A stretch of 64,000 nt of DNA from Flavobacterium xueshanense (GCF_900112975.1 NZ_FONQ01000002.1:428696-492695); one strand, 5' to 3'; counted from the stretch's first letter, positions 1 through 7,252 are shown. A program made the numbers and translations. Notes: generated by a model from the sequence alone, not told the origin.

Positions 1-678
1 AAAGGGAATGCGTACTATGCAAAAGGAAAGTACACCGAAGCCGTGGCTGCCTATGAAAGTATTTTAAAAGACAATAAGCAATCCTCTGAATTGTATTTTA
101 ATTTAGGAAATGCGTATTATAAATTGAATCAGGTAGCGCCTTCGATTTACAATTATGAAAAAGCATTGGTACTGAATCCAAACGATAAGGAAAGTGTAAA
201 CAACTTGAAATTCGCTCAAAAAAGGACTATTGATGAGATTAAAGTAATTCCAAAAGTAGGTTTTGGAAAATTACTTCGGGATTTTACGGAAATTTACCAC
301 TATAATACTTGGGGATGGGTTTCTGTAGGACTGGCGACATTTTTTTTATTGTTTTTTATGGGATATTATTTTTCACAAAAAACGCTTTCTAAACGGATTT
401 TCTTCTTTGGAATGTTTGCAGTAGTTTTTGTGATTTTTATCACATTATCCGCTGCAATTATTGAGAAAAGTCATTTTGATACAGAAAAACCAGCTATAAT
501 TTTTGCTGAAATGGCTAATGTAAAACCGGAGCCGAGAGATGGTGGAAAACCGTTATTTGCGCTTCACGAAGGAACCAAAGTGTATGTGTTTGAAACTATT
601 GGAAAATGGAAAAAAATACAACTTACGGATGGTACTGAAGGCTGGATTGAAAGTAGTGCAATTAAAGAAGTGAAATAA
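1..678 (+). CDS. BatE-like TPR/SH3 protein, 5' end outside the window
   Basis: The reading frame is open from the first base, so this is the C-terminal part of a longer protein. The visible part starts inside a tetratricopeptide repeat (asparagine- and tyrosine-rich helices with the NLGNAYYKLNQ motif), followed by two membrane segments (around WGWVSVGLATFFLLFF and FAVVFVIFITLSAAI), and ends in a bacterial SH3-like domain with GKWKKIQLTDGTEGW. TPR, then membrane hairpin, then SH3 is the usual order of BatE, the last gene of the Bacteroidota bat (aerotolerance) locus. That implies batA-D lie just upstream, outside the window. The exact function of Bat proteins is not settled. A GTG at 43 could act as a start but would cut the TPR. 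Confidence 0.8.
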   Translation, partial: KGNAYYAKGKYTEAVAAYESILKDNKQSSELYFNLGNAYYKLNQVAPSIYNYEKALVLNPNDKESVNNLKFAQKRTIDEIKVIPKVGFGKLLRDFTEIYHYNTWGWVSVGLATFFLLFFMGYYFSQKTLSKRIFFFGMFAVVFVIFITLSAAIIEKSHFDTEKPAIIFAEMANVKPEPRDGGKPLFALHEGTKVYVFETIGKWKKIQLTDGTEGWIESSAIKEVK

Positions 679-680
679 TA

Positions 681-732
681 GTGTTCAATAGTCAGTTTTT
701 ACTATTCAGTACTAATATTTAGTTTGAACGCT
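681..732. repeat. imperfect inverted repeat between convergent genes
   Basis: GTTCAA at 683-688 pairs with TTGAAC at 724-729, and AATAGT pairs with ACTATT inside. It lies between the convergent BatE-like and cvpA-like genes and has no clear U-tract, so it is at best a weak terminator. It also belongs to the CAGT/ACTG phrase sequences seen elsewhere in the window. Confidence 0.4.
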
Positions 733-734
733 AC

Positions 735-1238
735 TTACTTTTTCTTCAAACTACTATACCATTCCTTTAGTGAAGGATACATGTAACCCGCTATTTTTTG
801 GATTGGATTGTAAAAAAGAGAATTGTCCAGCGTCTCTTTTTTGGTTAAAATATGATTGTAATTTATTTTTTCGAAAACTGCAAAAACGATGCTGATAATC
901 AAAATTGTTTTCAGCACTCTAAAAAAACCACCGCCCAATTTATTCAACCAACCTAAAAAAGCAAAATCTGCTATTCCAGTCAGGAACTTTCCTATTATAG
1001 AGACAACAACAACCACAATCATAAAAGTAAGGACAAAAGCCACTATTTGGATTGTATTGGGATTCCATTTGACAAAGCCCACTAAAATATCCCTCATGTA
1101 GGAGGAAAATTTGACAGCAATATAAATTCCCGCCAACAGCGAAACCAAAGAGGCTAGTTCAACAAAAAGTCCGTTTTGCAGTCCTTTATAAAAAGCAAAA
1201 GCAAGCAGTACACCCAAAATGATATCCAAAAATCCCAT
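735..1238 (-). CDS. CvpA family inner-membrane protein
   Basis: This 167-residue protein has four predicted membrane segments and the CvpA/colicin-V-production pattern: the N-terminal DIILGVLLAFAFYKGLQNG, then LASLVSLLAGIYIAVKF, and a glycine-rich GWLNKLGGGFFRVLK loop. Family members affect export of small peptides and envelope homeostasis, but the mechanism is unknown. The start ATG at 1238 lies about 26 bases after a TATATTTG box on the minus strand, so the annotated start is good. It is convergent with the BatE-like gene and divergent from the 118-residue protein gene, and appears monocistronic. Confidence 0.85.
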   Translation of the reverse strand: MGFLDIILGVLLAFAFYKGLQNGLFVELASLVSLLAGIYIAVKFSSYMRDILVGFVKWNPNTIQIVAFVLTFMIVVVVVSIIGKFLTGIADFAFLGWLNKLGGGFFRVLKTILIISIVFAVFEKINYNHILTKKETLDNSLFYNPIQKIAGYMYPSLKEWYSSLKKK

Positions 1239-1263
1239 AATAATTCATTAGCAAATAGAAAAG

Positions 1264-1297
1264 CAAATATAAAAGAATTGTTCTTTACCATTGCCAA
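1264..1297 (-). promoter_or_regulatory. promoter of the cvpA-like gene
   Basis: On the minus strand TTG (1297-1295) is followed after 23 bases by TATATTTG (1271-1264), matching the Bacteroidota consensus. It overlaps the promoter of the divergent gene. Confidence 0.6.
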
Positions 1298-1317
1298 TTT
1301 TCAAGTTCTTATCTTTG
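1291..1317 (+). promoter_or_regulatory. promoter of the 118-residue protein gene
   Basis: TTG at 1291-1293 is followed after 16 bases by TATCTTTG at 1310-1317, with the start codon 55 bases further on. Its -33 element interleaves with that of the divergent cvpA-like promoter. Confidence 0.6.
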
Positions 1318-1372
1318 CCAAAATAATTTTAGGAGCTATAATTTCATAACTCATAATTCATAATTCAAAAAA

Positions 1373-1729
1373 ATGGCAAGAGACACACAACTTAAAGAAC
1401 GCTGGGAACAGCTAGTTAATATACTTTCCAATCAATTTTCTCAAGGGGAGGACTTGGATTTAGACGCCATTATTTATCTAATTGGGGTGCAGGAACTTGG
1501 GAAAGTACATAAAGAATTTAAAAAAGACGAGAAATTAAACCTGATGCACATCGCGATTTGCCGTTTATTAGAGCCGTATGGTTTTTATGAATTCGAATTT
1601 TTTGATGAAGAAGGATGGCCTCATTACAAAGTAAAAGAGGAATTGCCGCCACTTAAAGCAGGAGAACAATCGGTTTTGATGAAAGAAGCCATTGTGAATT
1701 ATTTCCTGGAACGGAAAGTAATTTCGTAG
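1373..1729 (+). CDS. conserved hypothetical protein, 118 aa
   Basis: I do not recognise a named domain. The protein is soluble, acidic and mostly helical, with a central LDLDAIIYLIGVQELG, a conserved-looking RLLEPYGFYEFEFFDEEGWP, and a C-terminal helix. There is no signal peptide or membrane segment. I associate this protein type with Flavobacteriia genomes, where it often sits near pheS, but no role follows from the sequence. It has its own promoter (TATCTTTG at 1310) and is followed by an inverted repeat before pheS, so it is probably transcribed alone. Confidence 0.7.
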   Translation: MARDTQLKERWEQLVNILSNQFSQGEDLDLDAIIYLIGVQELGKVHKEFKKDEKLNLMHIAICRLLEPYGFYEFEFFDEEGWPHYKVKEELPPLKAGEQSVLMKEAIVNYFLERKVIS

Positions 1730-1793
1730 TTTACAGTCTCAGTCTCCCTTTTCAGAACGAATCTAATGAAAACGGAGACTGAAAACTAAAAAC
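1728..1793. repeat. CAGTCTC/GAGACTG phrase repeat, inverted
   Basis: AGTCTCC (1741-1747) pairs with GGAGACT (1774-1780), flanked by further CAGTCTCAG and CTGAAAACT units. The same words recur at about 10569-10735 and in weaker form at 681-732 and 19549-19590. Lying just after a stop codon, it may also weaken readthrough into pheS. Confidence 0.45.
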
Positions 1794-1800
1794 TTTTTCT

Positions 1801-1808
1801 TAAATTTG
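1801..1808 (+). promoter_or_regulatory. pheS -7 box TAAATTTG
   Basis: TAAATTTG lies 22 bases before the pheS ATG. No convincing TTG is seen at the expected upstream distance. Confidence 0.5.
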
Positions 1809-1830
1809 CACTCTCAATTACGGAAGGAAA

Positions 1831-2850
1831 ATGATAGATAAGATAAAAGAATATATTGGCGAAGCACAAGCCTTTTCAACGCAAAACACAGCAGAATTAG
1901 AAACGTTCCGCATCAAATTTTTAGGAAGTAAAGGACTTTTGAAAGCGCTTTTTGCTGAATTCAAAAATGTTCCAAACGATCAAAAAAAGGAATTCGGACA
2001 GGTAATTAATCTGCTTAAAACTTCTGCCGAAGAAAAAGTAAAATCGATACAAGAAGCTTTGGAGAGCAAAGAGGAAAGTAAAGGTTTTTACGGAGATTTG
2101 ACTCGCTCAGCTGAACCAGTTATTATTGGTTCTCGTCATCCTATTTCATTGGTAAAAAACCAAATTATAGATATTTTTTCTACCATAGGTTTCAATGTTT
2201 CCGAAGGTCCGGAAATTGAGGACGACTGGCATAATTTCACCGCGTTAAACCTTCCGGAATATCATCCGGCACGTGACATGCAAGACACGTTTTTCATACA
2301 AACGAATCCCGATATTTTGCTGCGTACGCACACCTCATCCGTGCAAGTGCGTTATATGGAAAATAACAAACCGCCCATTCGTACCATTTCTCCGGGAAGG
2401 GTTTTTCGTAATGAAGCTGTTTCGTCGCGTTCGCACTGTATTTTTCACCAAGTGGAAGGATTGTACATTGACAAGGATGTTTCTTTTGCCGATTTAAAAC
2501 AAACGCTTTTATATTTTACCAAAGAGATGTTTGGAAAATCAAAAATCCGTTTGCGTCCGTCTTATTTTCCGTTTACTGAACCAAGTGCTGAAATAGATAT
2601 TTATTGGGGTTTAAAAACTGAAACCGACTATAGAATTACCAAAGGAACCGGTTGGTTAGAAATTGGTGGTTGTGGAATGGTAGATCCTAACGTATTGAAA
2701 AACTGCAACATTAATCCCGAGGAATTTACTGGTTTTGCCTTTGGAATGGGAATCGAAAGAATCGCCATGTTGTTGTATCAAATTGGTGATATTCGTATGT
2801 TTTACGAAAATGACGTACGTTTCTTAGAGCAATTCAAATCAAGTATATAG
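1831..2850 (+). CDS. pheS: phenylalanine--tRNA ligase alpha subunit
   Basis: This class II synthetase subunit charges tRNA-Phe as an alpha2beta2 complex with PheT in the cytoplasm. At 339 residues it has family length. The N-terminal coiled-coil arm covers about residues 1-85. Motif 1 is around GSRHPISLVKNQI, motif 2 around RTISPGRVFRNE and HQVEGLYIDK, and motif 3 around GFAFGMGIERIAML, which binds ATP. The phenylalanine pocket region FPFTEPSAEIDI is present. pheT is not adjacent, so the two subunits are encoded apart, as is common in this phylum. A structured repeat element starts about 50 bases after the stop. Confidence 0.98.
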   Translation: MIDKIKEYIGEAQAFSTQNTAELETFRIKFLGSKGLLKALFAEFKNVPNDQKKEFGQVINLLKTSAEEKVKSIQEALESKEESKGFYGDLTRSAEPVIIGSRHPISLVKNQIIDIFSTIGFNVSEGPEIEDDWHNFTALNLPEYHPARDMQDTFFIQTNPDILLRTHTSSVQVRYMENNKPPIRTISPGRVFRNEAVSSRSHCIFHQVEGLYIDKDVSFADLKQTLLYFTKEMFGKSKIRLRPSYFPFTEPSAEIDIYWGLKTETDYRITKGTGWLEIGGCGMVDPNVLKNCNINPEEFTGFAFGMGIERIAMLLYQIGDIRMFYENDVRFLEQFKSSI

Positions 2851-2852
2851 GT

Positions 2853-3069
2853 ATTGGGAGGAACGAAGAAATCTCTTAATGATTTTTGACTTTTGCGTTT
2901 TTAGGAGCTATTTCCAGCTATTCGTTACAATCTTTTTTGAGGCGAAAAGCCTAAAAAAAGGATTTCCACTGCTATCTGGGCTAGAGCTTTTAGGTTCACA
3001 GTAGATTTAGATTAAATACGAAACAATAATTAATAATGAATGAAGAGTTGCTTCGTTCTGCCAAATGAC
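2853..3069. repeat. inverted pair of GAGGAACGAAGCAATC-type repeats
   Basis: The left arm at 2853-2875 reads ATTGGGAGGAACGAAGAAAT and on to CTC. The right arm at 3045-3069 is its inverted copy, GAGTTGCTTCGTTCTGCC and on to AAATGAC. Both resemble a palindromic intergenic repeat (core GAGGAACGAAGCAATC) that I know from many unrelated genomes. The pair encloses the structured repeat at 2902-2991. The right arm overlaps the upstream part of the next reading frame and argues for its later start codon. Confidence 0.55.
2902..2991 (+). repeat. structured interspersed repeat, copy A
   Basis: The element begins TAGGAGCTATTTCCAGCTAT and ends GGGCTAGAGCTTTT. Its centre is a hairpin, AATCTTTTTTGAGGC paired with GCCTAAAAAAAGGATT around a GAAA-type loop. 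Copies B (12498) and C (34493) share the flanks and keep the stem with different paired bases. This copy lies 52 bases after pheS. Confidence 0.75.
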
Positions 3070-3477
3070 ATGAAAAAAGACATCATTATCCCCGAAGTAG
3101 AGAACGTATTTTTTGCAGCAGTCCAAGAATGGAGTGACGATTTCATGGAAAAAGTATGGTACGCTTATTTAGTCAATGACAGCGATTTCCTAATTGAAAG
3201 TGTCATGGTAGTTTCCAAAGCTTTTGGTACCATTGACGGTGAAATGAAAAAAACATCGCTTTTGCGTCACGCTTTTGCTGAGATTCCTGCAGTTTCTGTT
3301 GTGAAAGTCGAAATGATTGAAAAAAGTGTTTTGGCATTAAACAATGAATTCATGCTTACGTTTTTCATGGACGGAAAATTATACGATAAAAAGTTCGCTT
3401 TTAAAGCAAATTCCATCAACGAAACCGAAGTCGAAGAAGTGCCTATTTTATTTGTTGACGGAGTTATCGTGAGATAA
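3070..3477 (+). CDS. conserved hypothetical protein, about 135 aa
   Basis: I do not recognise a named domain. The protein is soluble, with KVENVF-like and VWYAYLVND segments, an ESVMVVSKAFGTIDG core and a C-terminal FVDGVIVR. The pattern suggests a small alpha/beta protein found in Flavobacteriia. The frame can be extended ten codons upstream to 3040, but those codons are the right arm of an intergenic inverted repeat (3045-3069). The ATG at 3070 (MKKDIIIPEVEN) is therefore the better start. No clear promoter is visible. The gene faces the convergent broken membrane-protein gene. Confidence 0.7.
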   Translation: MKKDIIIPEVENVFFAAVQEWSDDFMEKVWYAYLVNDSDFLIESVMVVSKAFGTIDGEMKKTSLLRHAFAEIPAVSVVKVEMIEKSVLALNNEFMLTFFMDGKLYDKKFAFKANSINETEVEEVPILFVDGVIVR

Positions 3478-3486
3478 GTCAGCACT

Positions 3487-3696
3487 ATTTTCTATTCTTA
3501 TTTTTTTCTTCCAACTAAAATAACTTACTACAAATGTCCCGGCCAAAACGAAATAAAGTGTTCACAGTAGAGTTTTTTTGGACAAAAAGGCATCTTCAAA
3601 ACACATTTCGAATACGTCAAAAACGGCTGTGCAAAAGGACATAATCAATCCCCAAATCAACCCATTTTTAACCTGGAATCTCCGCCTTTTATTCAT
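3487..3696 (-). pseudogene. second copy of the 72-aa membrane protein, killed by a nonsense codon
   Basis: Starting at ATG 3696 on the minus strand, the frame reads MNKRRRFQVKNGLIWG and on for 44 codons to TGA (3564-3562). It then continues in the same frame with a clear continuation ending YFSWKKK. Over the aligned 38-residue segment it matches the intact upstream neighbour (3702-3920) position for position without gaps: FDVFEMCF against FDIKEIPF, and VLAGTFVVSYFSW against VLVGIFVLGYFTW. The TGA falls opposite an Arg, consistent with CGA to TGA. It begins 5 bases after the intact gene's stop. The original end is unclear and may run to about 3478. A 44-residue truncated product is possible. 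Confidence 0.75.
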
Positions 3697-3701
3697 AAAA
3701 A

Positions 3702-3920
3702 TTATTTAACGGCTTGTTGTTTAACTTTGGATTTCCAGGTAAAATATCCTAGCACAAATATCCCTACAAGGACATAAGCAACCGCGCGAATATAAAAATT
3801 AGCGGTAGCAACCTGTTCCGAAAAAGGGATCTCTTTAATGTCAAAAAGCACATTAAAAACCGTCATAAATACACCCCAAATCCCGCCAGTTTTTATCTGA
3901 TATTTCCATCTTTCGCTCAT
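3702..3920 (-). CDS. small two-pass membrane protein, 72 aa
   Basis: This 72-residue basic protein has two hydrophobic segments (around GGIWGVFMTVFNVLF and AVAYVLVGIFVLGYFTW) and charged ends, so it is probably an inner-membrane hairpin. I do not know a named family. A degraded tandem copy follows 5 bases downstream on the same strand, which shows a recent local duplication and supports that the intact gene is real. It is upstream of gpsA's end by convention, but gpsA (also minus) is transcribed into this region, so co-transcription with gpsA is possible. Confidence 0.6.
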   Translation of the reverse strand: MSERWKYQIKTGGIWGVFMTVFNVLFDIKEIPFSEQVATANFYIRAVAYVLVGIFVLGYFTWKSKVKQQAVK

Positions 3921-3957
3921 GAAGTGATTCTATTTTGATTGTTAATCGGTAGTTGAA

Positions 3958-4953
3958 TTAATCCAGTTTATCTGTTAATTTTTTGAACACGGTTTTGGCA
4001 TCCTGACCTTCGTATAAAATACTGTAAACGGCATCTATAATTGGTGTTTTGGCACCATACGCCTGATTGAGTTTATACGCACTTTTTGCGGCATAATATC
4101 CTTCGGCAACCATACTCATTTCCATCATTGCTGATTTTACCGTGTAGCCTTTACCGATCATATTCCCAAACATTCTGTTTCTGGAGAATACAGAATAACC
4201 GGTAACCAATAAATCGCCTAAATAAGCTGAATCATTGATGTTACGTTTCATTTTGTGGACTTTCTTGATGAATTTTTTCATCTCACGAATCCCATTACTC
4301 ATCAAAACCGACTGAAAATTATCGCCATAACCTAAACCGTGAGCCATTCCTGCTGCAATAGCGTAAATGTTCTTTAGCATCGCTGCATATTCGGTTCCTA
4401 TAATATCGTCTGTGATTTTAGTTTTGATATAATTTCCAGATAAATTTTTAGCTACAACTTTAGCTTTAACAGGATCGCCGCACGCAATCGTAAGATAGGA
4501 AAGACGCTCCATGGCAACTTCTTCAGCGTGACAAGGACCGGTAATTACACCGATATTGTAATACGGAATGTCGTATTTGACATGGAAATGTTCGCCCACA
4601 ATCAGACTTGTTTCGGGCACAATTCCTTTAATCGCTGAGAAAATGATTTTATCTTTTAGAGAAACGGTTAGTTTTGCTAACTCACCATCCAAAAAAGCGG
4701 ATGGAATGGCAAAAATAATGTAATCCGCGTATGCTACAGCTTCGTTTATATCGCTGGTGAGTTTCAGTTTTTTGGTGTCAAATTCAACCGAACTTAAATA
4801 ATTTGGATTGTGCTTGTAGGTTTTAATATGCTCTATAGCAGCTTCATTACGCATGTACCATGAAATTTCGGTAAGATTTACACATAACATTTTTGCTATC
4901 GCTGTCGCCCAACTTCCACCGCCTATTACTGCGAATTTTATATTTTCAGCCAT
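3958..4953 (-). CDS. gpsA: glycerol-3-phosphate dehydrogenase [NAD(P)+]
   Basis: This enzyme reduces dihydroxyacetone phosphate to sn-glycerol 3-phosphate for phospholipid synthesis. The N-terminal Rossmann motif is VIGGGSWATAIAKML. The substrate domain has SAIKGIVPET, GVITGPCHAEEV and the catalytic Lys in AAMLKNIYAIAAGMAHGLGYGDN. The C-terminal GYTVKSAMMEMSMVAEGYYAA is typical. The start is set at 4953 (MAENIKF, 331 aa), because the upstream ATG at 4974 lies inside the TACTTTTG promoter box at 4972-4979. Confidence 0.96.
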   Translation of the reverse strand: MAENIKFAVIGGGSWATAIAKMLCVNLTEISWYMRNEAAIEHIKTYKHNPNYLSSVEFDTKKLKLTSDINEAVAYADYIIFAIPSAFLDGELAKLTVSLKDKIIFSAIKGIVPETSLIVGEHFHVKYDIPYYNIGVITGPCHAEEVAMERLSYLTIACGDPVKAKVVAKNLSGNYIKTKITDDIIGTEYAAMLKNIYAIAAGMAHGLGYGDNFQSVLMSNGIREMKKFIKKVHKMKRNINDSAYLGDLLVTGYSVFSRNRMFGNMIGKGYTVKSAMMEMSMVAEGYYAAKSAYKLNQAYGAKTPIIDAVYSILYEGQDAKTVFKKLTDKLD

Positions 4954-4971
4954 TTTTTTATTGAATTTAAT

Positions 4972-5003
4972 CAAAAGTACTTAAAAAACCATTAATTAAG
5001 CAA
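4972..5003 (-). promoter_or_regulatory. gpsA promoter
   Basis: On the minus strand TTG (5003-5001) is followed after 21 bases by TACTTTTG (4979-4972), a full consensus match. The start codon at 4953 follows 18 bases downstream. Confidence 0.75.
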
Positions 5004-5080
5004 ATTAAATTATTCCAAGAAACACACTGTTTGTCGGGTATTAGGATGTAATTGTCTTAATTTTTTAAATTTAAAATAAT

Positions 5081-5227
5081 TATTTTTGATTTTGTATACA
5101 ATATAGGTACTGCTGTTTCGTTATCAATATTTATTGTTTAAAAAATTAACAAAAAATGCGGATTGAATTAGTTAGTTATATTTTAGAATTTTAAAAGGCG
5201 TTCCCATAAATGAGAACGCCTTTTTTT
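5081..5227 (+). ncRNA. candidate small RNA between gpsA and the alcohol dehydrogenase gene
   Basis: TATTTTTG at 5081-5088 is a plausible plus-strand -7 box, and the hairpin at 5194-5227 has its longer U-tract (seven T) on the plus strand. No plus-strand gene lies between them apart from a 12-codon frame at 5156-5194. A transcript of about 130 nt would result. The candidate TTG (5052-5054) is 26 bases away, beyond the usual spacing. The hairpin may simply end the minus-strand dehydrogenase operon. Confidence 0.25.
5194..5227. terminator. bidirectional intrinsic terminator
   Basis: AAAAGGCGTTC is paired with GAACGCCTTTTTTT around a short loop. It lies downstream of the minus-strand alcohol dehydrogenase gene, with runs of T on both strands (seven on plus, four on minus). 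Confidence 0.8.
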
Positions 5228-5259
5228 AAACAACGGTAATCAGTATTTAGTTATTAGAA

Positions 5260-6423
5260 TTAATAACTCATTTCAACAATAGACTTTACTTTTTCTAAAG
5301 TGATGTTTTGTTTTTCTCCCAGTCCTAACCAACCTCTTTCTTTAAAACGATCCACAATAAAATCTGCCGTTTTATCAAAATCTTTGGTGTAATCAGATAA
5401 TTTAGTTTCCATTCCCATAGTGTGGAAAAATTCAACGGTTTTGTTGATGGCTTCATTTGCGATTTCATCATCCGTTCCAGTCAAATTGAAAATACGTTTT
5501 CCATATTGTGCCAATTTTCCTTTTTTAGTTTCAAACATCACTCGGTATAAATTTGGACCCACAACTGCCAATGTTCTTGCGTGATCGATTCCGTACAAAG
5601 CTGTTAATTCATGTCCAATCATGTGTGTCGACCAATCTGAAGGAACTCCTTTTTGGATTAATCCATTTAACGCCATCGTGCAACTCCACATAAAGTTAGA
5701 AGCTAAAGCATAATCTTTAGGGTTCTCAACTACTTCTGGACCAACTTGGATTAAGGTTTGCAAAATACTTTCGGCGATTCTATCCTGAAGATAACCTTCA
5801 TGCGGATAGGTTAAATATTGTTCCAAAACATGAGTGTACGCATCAACAACTCCGTTTTCCAATTGTCTTTTTGGCAAAGATTCAATTACGGTTGGGTCAC
5901 AGATAGAGAATTTTGGAAACAAGGCACTACCGCCAAAAGATAATTTTTCTTGGGTAGATTCAATTGTTATTACTCCGCCGGAATTCATTTCGCTTCCTGT
6001 AGCGGGTAAAGTTAGAATGGTTCCAAAAGGGACAATCGTAGTCAAATCAGTAGTCATTATTCTTTTTTGAAGAATATCTATTGGATTTCCATCAAAGTGA
6101 GCCGCAGCCGAAATGAACTTTACTCCGTCAATTACAGATCCTCCACCAACAGCAAGAATAAAATTGATGTTTTGTTCTTTGATAATGGCAACTGCTTTCA
6201 TCAAAGTTTCAAAATGCGGATTTGCTTCTATTCCGGCAAATTCCACAATATCAAAACCTTTAAGGTTCTCGATTACTTGATCATAAATTCCATTTTTGAA
6301 AATACTTCCACCACCATACGCGAGAAGGATTTTTGCTCCATCTGGCACTAATGCGGAAAGTTTTTCAATTTGTCCTTTTCCAAAAATTAAATTGGTAGGA
6401 TTGTATAATTCGAAATTTAACAT
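5260..6423 (-). CDS. iron-containing (group III) alcohol dehydrogenase, YqhD/BDH type
   Basis: This NAD(P)H-dependent aldehyde reductase/alcohol dehydrogenase has 387 residues, the family's length. The nucleotide-binding region contains AVGGGSVIDGVKF and LPATGSEMNSGGVIT. The iron ligands are supplied by DAYTHVLEQYL (Asp and His) and by HMIGHELTALYGIDHA (two His). It is closest in pattern to butanol dehydrogenase/YqhD enzymes, which reduce short-chain or peroxidation-derived aldehydes. It follows the DJ-1/PfpI gene by 4 bases in one operon, divergent from a LysR regulator, which suggests a role in aldehyde or electrophile detoxification. The substrate cannot be read from the sequence. Confidence 0.92.
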   Translation of the reverse strand: MLNFELYNPTNLIFGKGQIEKLSALVPDGAKILLAYGGGSIFKNGIYDQVIENLKGFDIVEFAGIEANPHFETLMKAVAIIKEQNINFILAVGGGSVIDGVKFISAAAHFDGNPIDILQKRIMTTDLTTIVPFGTILTLPATGSEMNSGGVITIESTQEKLSFGGSALFPKFSICDPTVIESLPKRQLENGVVDAYTHVLEQYLTYPHEGYLQDRIAESILQTLIQVGPEVVENPKDYALASNFMWSCTMALNGLIQKGVPSDWSTHMIGHELTALYGIDHARTLAVVGPNLYRVMFETKKGKLAQYGKRIFNLTGTDDEIANEAINKTVEFFHTMGMETKLSDYTKDFDKTADFIVDRFKERGWLGLGEKQNITLEKVKSIVEMSY

Positions 6424-6427
6424 ACTT

Positions 6428-7192
6428 TTATTTTTTTAAATTCAGTTGATTTAATAATTTTTCAGCCACTAATTTAGACGAAGCTGGGTTCTGACCTGTA
6501 ATCAATAATCCATCTTCTACTGCATAAGGCTGCCAGTCACCTGATTTTGAATAAATTGCTCCATTTGTTTGTAATGCATCTTCCAATAAAAACGGAACGA
6601 CATTTGTTAATCCTACTGCTTCTTCTTCTGTATTTGAAAATCCAGTTATTTTTTTACCTTTTACTAAATATTCGCCATTTACTTTTACGTTTTTTAACGC
6701 TGCAGGTGAATGACATACAAAAGCTATCGGTTTTTTATTATTGTAAAAAGATTCGATCAAGGCAATTGAATTTTTATCAGTAGCTAAATCCCATAACGGA
6801 CCGTGACCTCCGGGATAAAAAACTGCATCATAATCAGATTCTTTTACATCGGCTAATTTGTGCGTGTTTTTCAGTTTTGCCAATAATTCAGTATCAGCAT
6901 CAAATCTTTTAGTGTCCTCAGTAGCTGCTGATGGATCTTCACTTTTTGGATCAATTGGTGGTTGCCCTCCTAACGGTGTAGCAATATCAATTTGGACACC
7001 TTTATCTAATAATTCATAATAAGGTGCAGCAAATTCTTCTGTCCAAAATCCTGTTTTTTCTCCCGTGTTACCCAGTTTATCGTGACTGGTAACAACAAAT
7101 AATACTTTTTTCATACCTTTTTTATTTTGTGCAGTTGCTGAAATACAACTAACGGTTAATACTAAAATGGCAAATAATGCAATCTTTCTCAT
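6428..7192 (-). CDS. secreted DJ-1/PfpI family protein (type 1 glutamine amidotransferase-like)
   Basis: A signal peptide (MRKIALFAILVLTVSCISATAQ) precedes a DJ-1/Hsp31-like domain. The nucleophile elbow is AFVCHSPAAL, with Cys followed by His. The acidic partner is in TGFWTEEFAAPYYEL, and YPGGHGPLWDLA carries the conserved PGGHG. This is the class that includes Hsp31-type chaperone/glyoxalase proteins. The predicted location is periplasm, or the outer face if the Cys in SCISA is a lipobox. It is the first gene of a two-gene operon with the iron alcohol dehydrogenase. Methylglyoxal or reactive-aldehyde handling is an inference from that pairing. Confidence 0.85.
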   Translation of the reverse strand: MRKIALFAILVLTVSCISATAQNKKGMKKVLFVVTSHDKLGNTGEKTGFWTEEFAAPYYELLDKGVQIDIATPLGGQPPIDPKSEDPSAATEDTKRFDADTELLAKLKNTHKLADVKESDYDAVFYPGGHGPLWDLATDKNSIALIESFYNNKKPIAFVCHSPAALKNVKVNGEYLVKGKKITGFSNTEEEAVGLTNVVPFLLEDALQTNGAIYSKSGDWQPYAVEDGLLITGQNPASSKLVAEKLLNQLNLKK

Positions 7193-7209
7193 TTCGGATT
7201 TTCTTTATG

Positions 7210-7217
7210 CAAATTTA
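7210..7217 (-). promoter_or_regulatory. -7 box of the DJ-1/alcohol dehydrogenase operon
   Basis: TAAATTTG on the minus strand lies 17 bases before the start codon at 7192. No TTG at proper spacing is seen, consistent with activator dependence. Confidence 0.55.
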
Positions 7218-7230
7218 AGGCGAATATGTT

Positions 7231-7245
7231 ATTAGTAAAAATAAT
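7231..7245. promoter_or_regulatory. candidate LysR operator ATTA-N7-TAAT
   Basis: The palindrome ATTAGTAAAAATAAT fits the LysR T-N11-A box. It lies between the two divergent -7 boxes, where the adjacent LysR regulator would be expected to bind. This is a short AT-rich match, so it is weak on its own. Confidence 0.35.
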
Positions 7246-7252
7246 TTAAATT

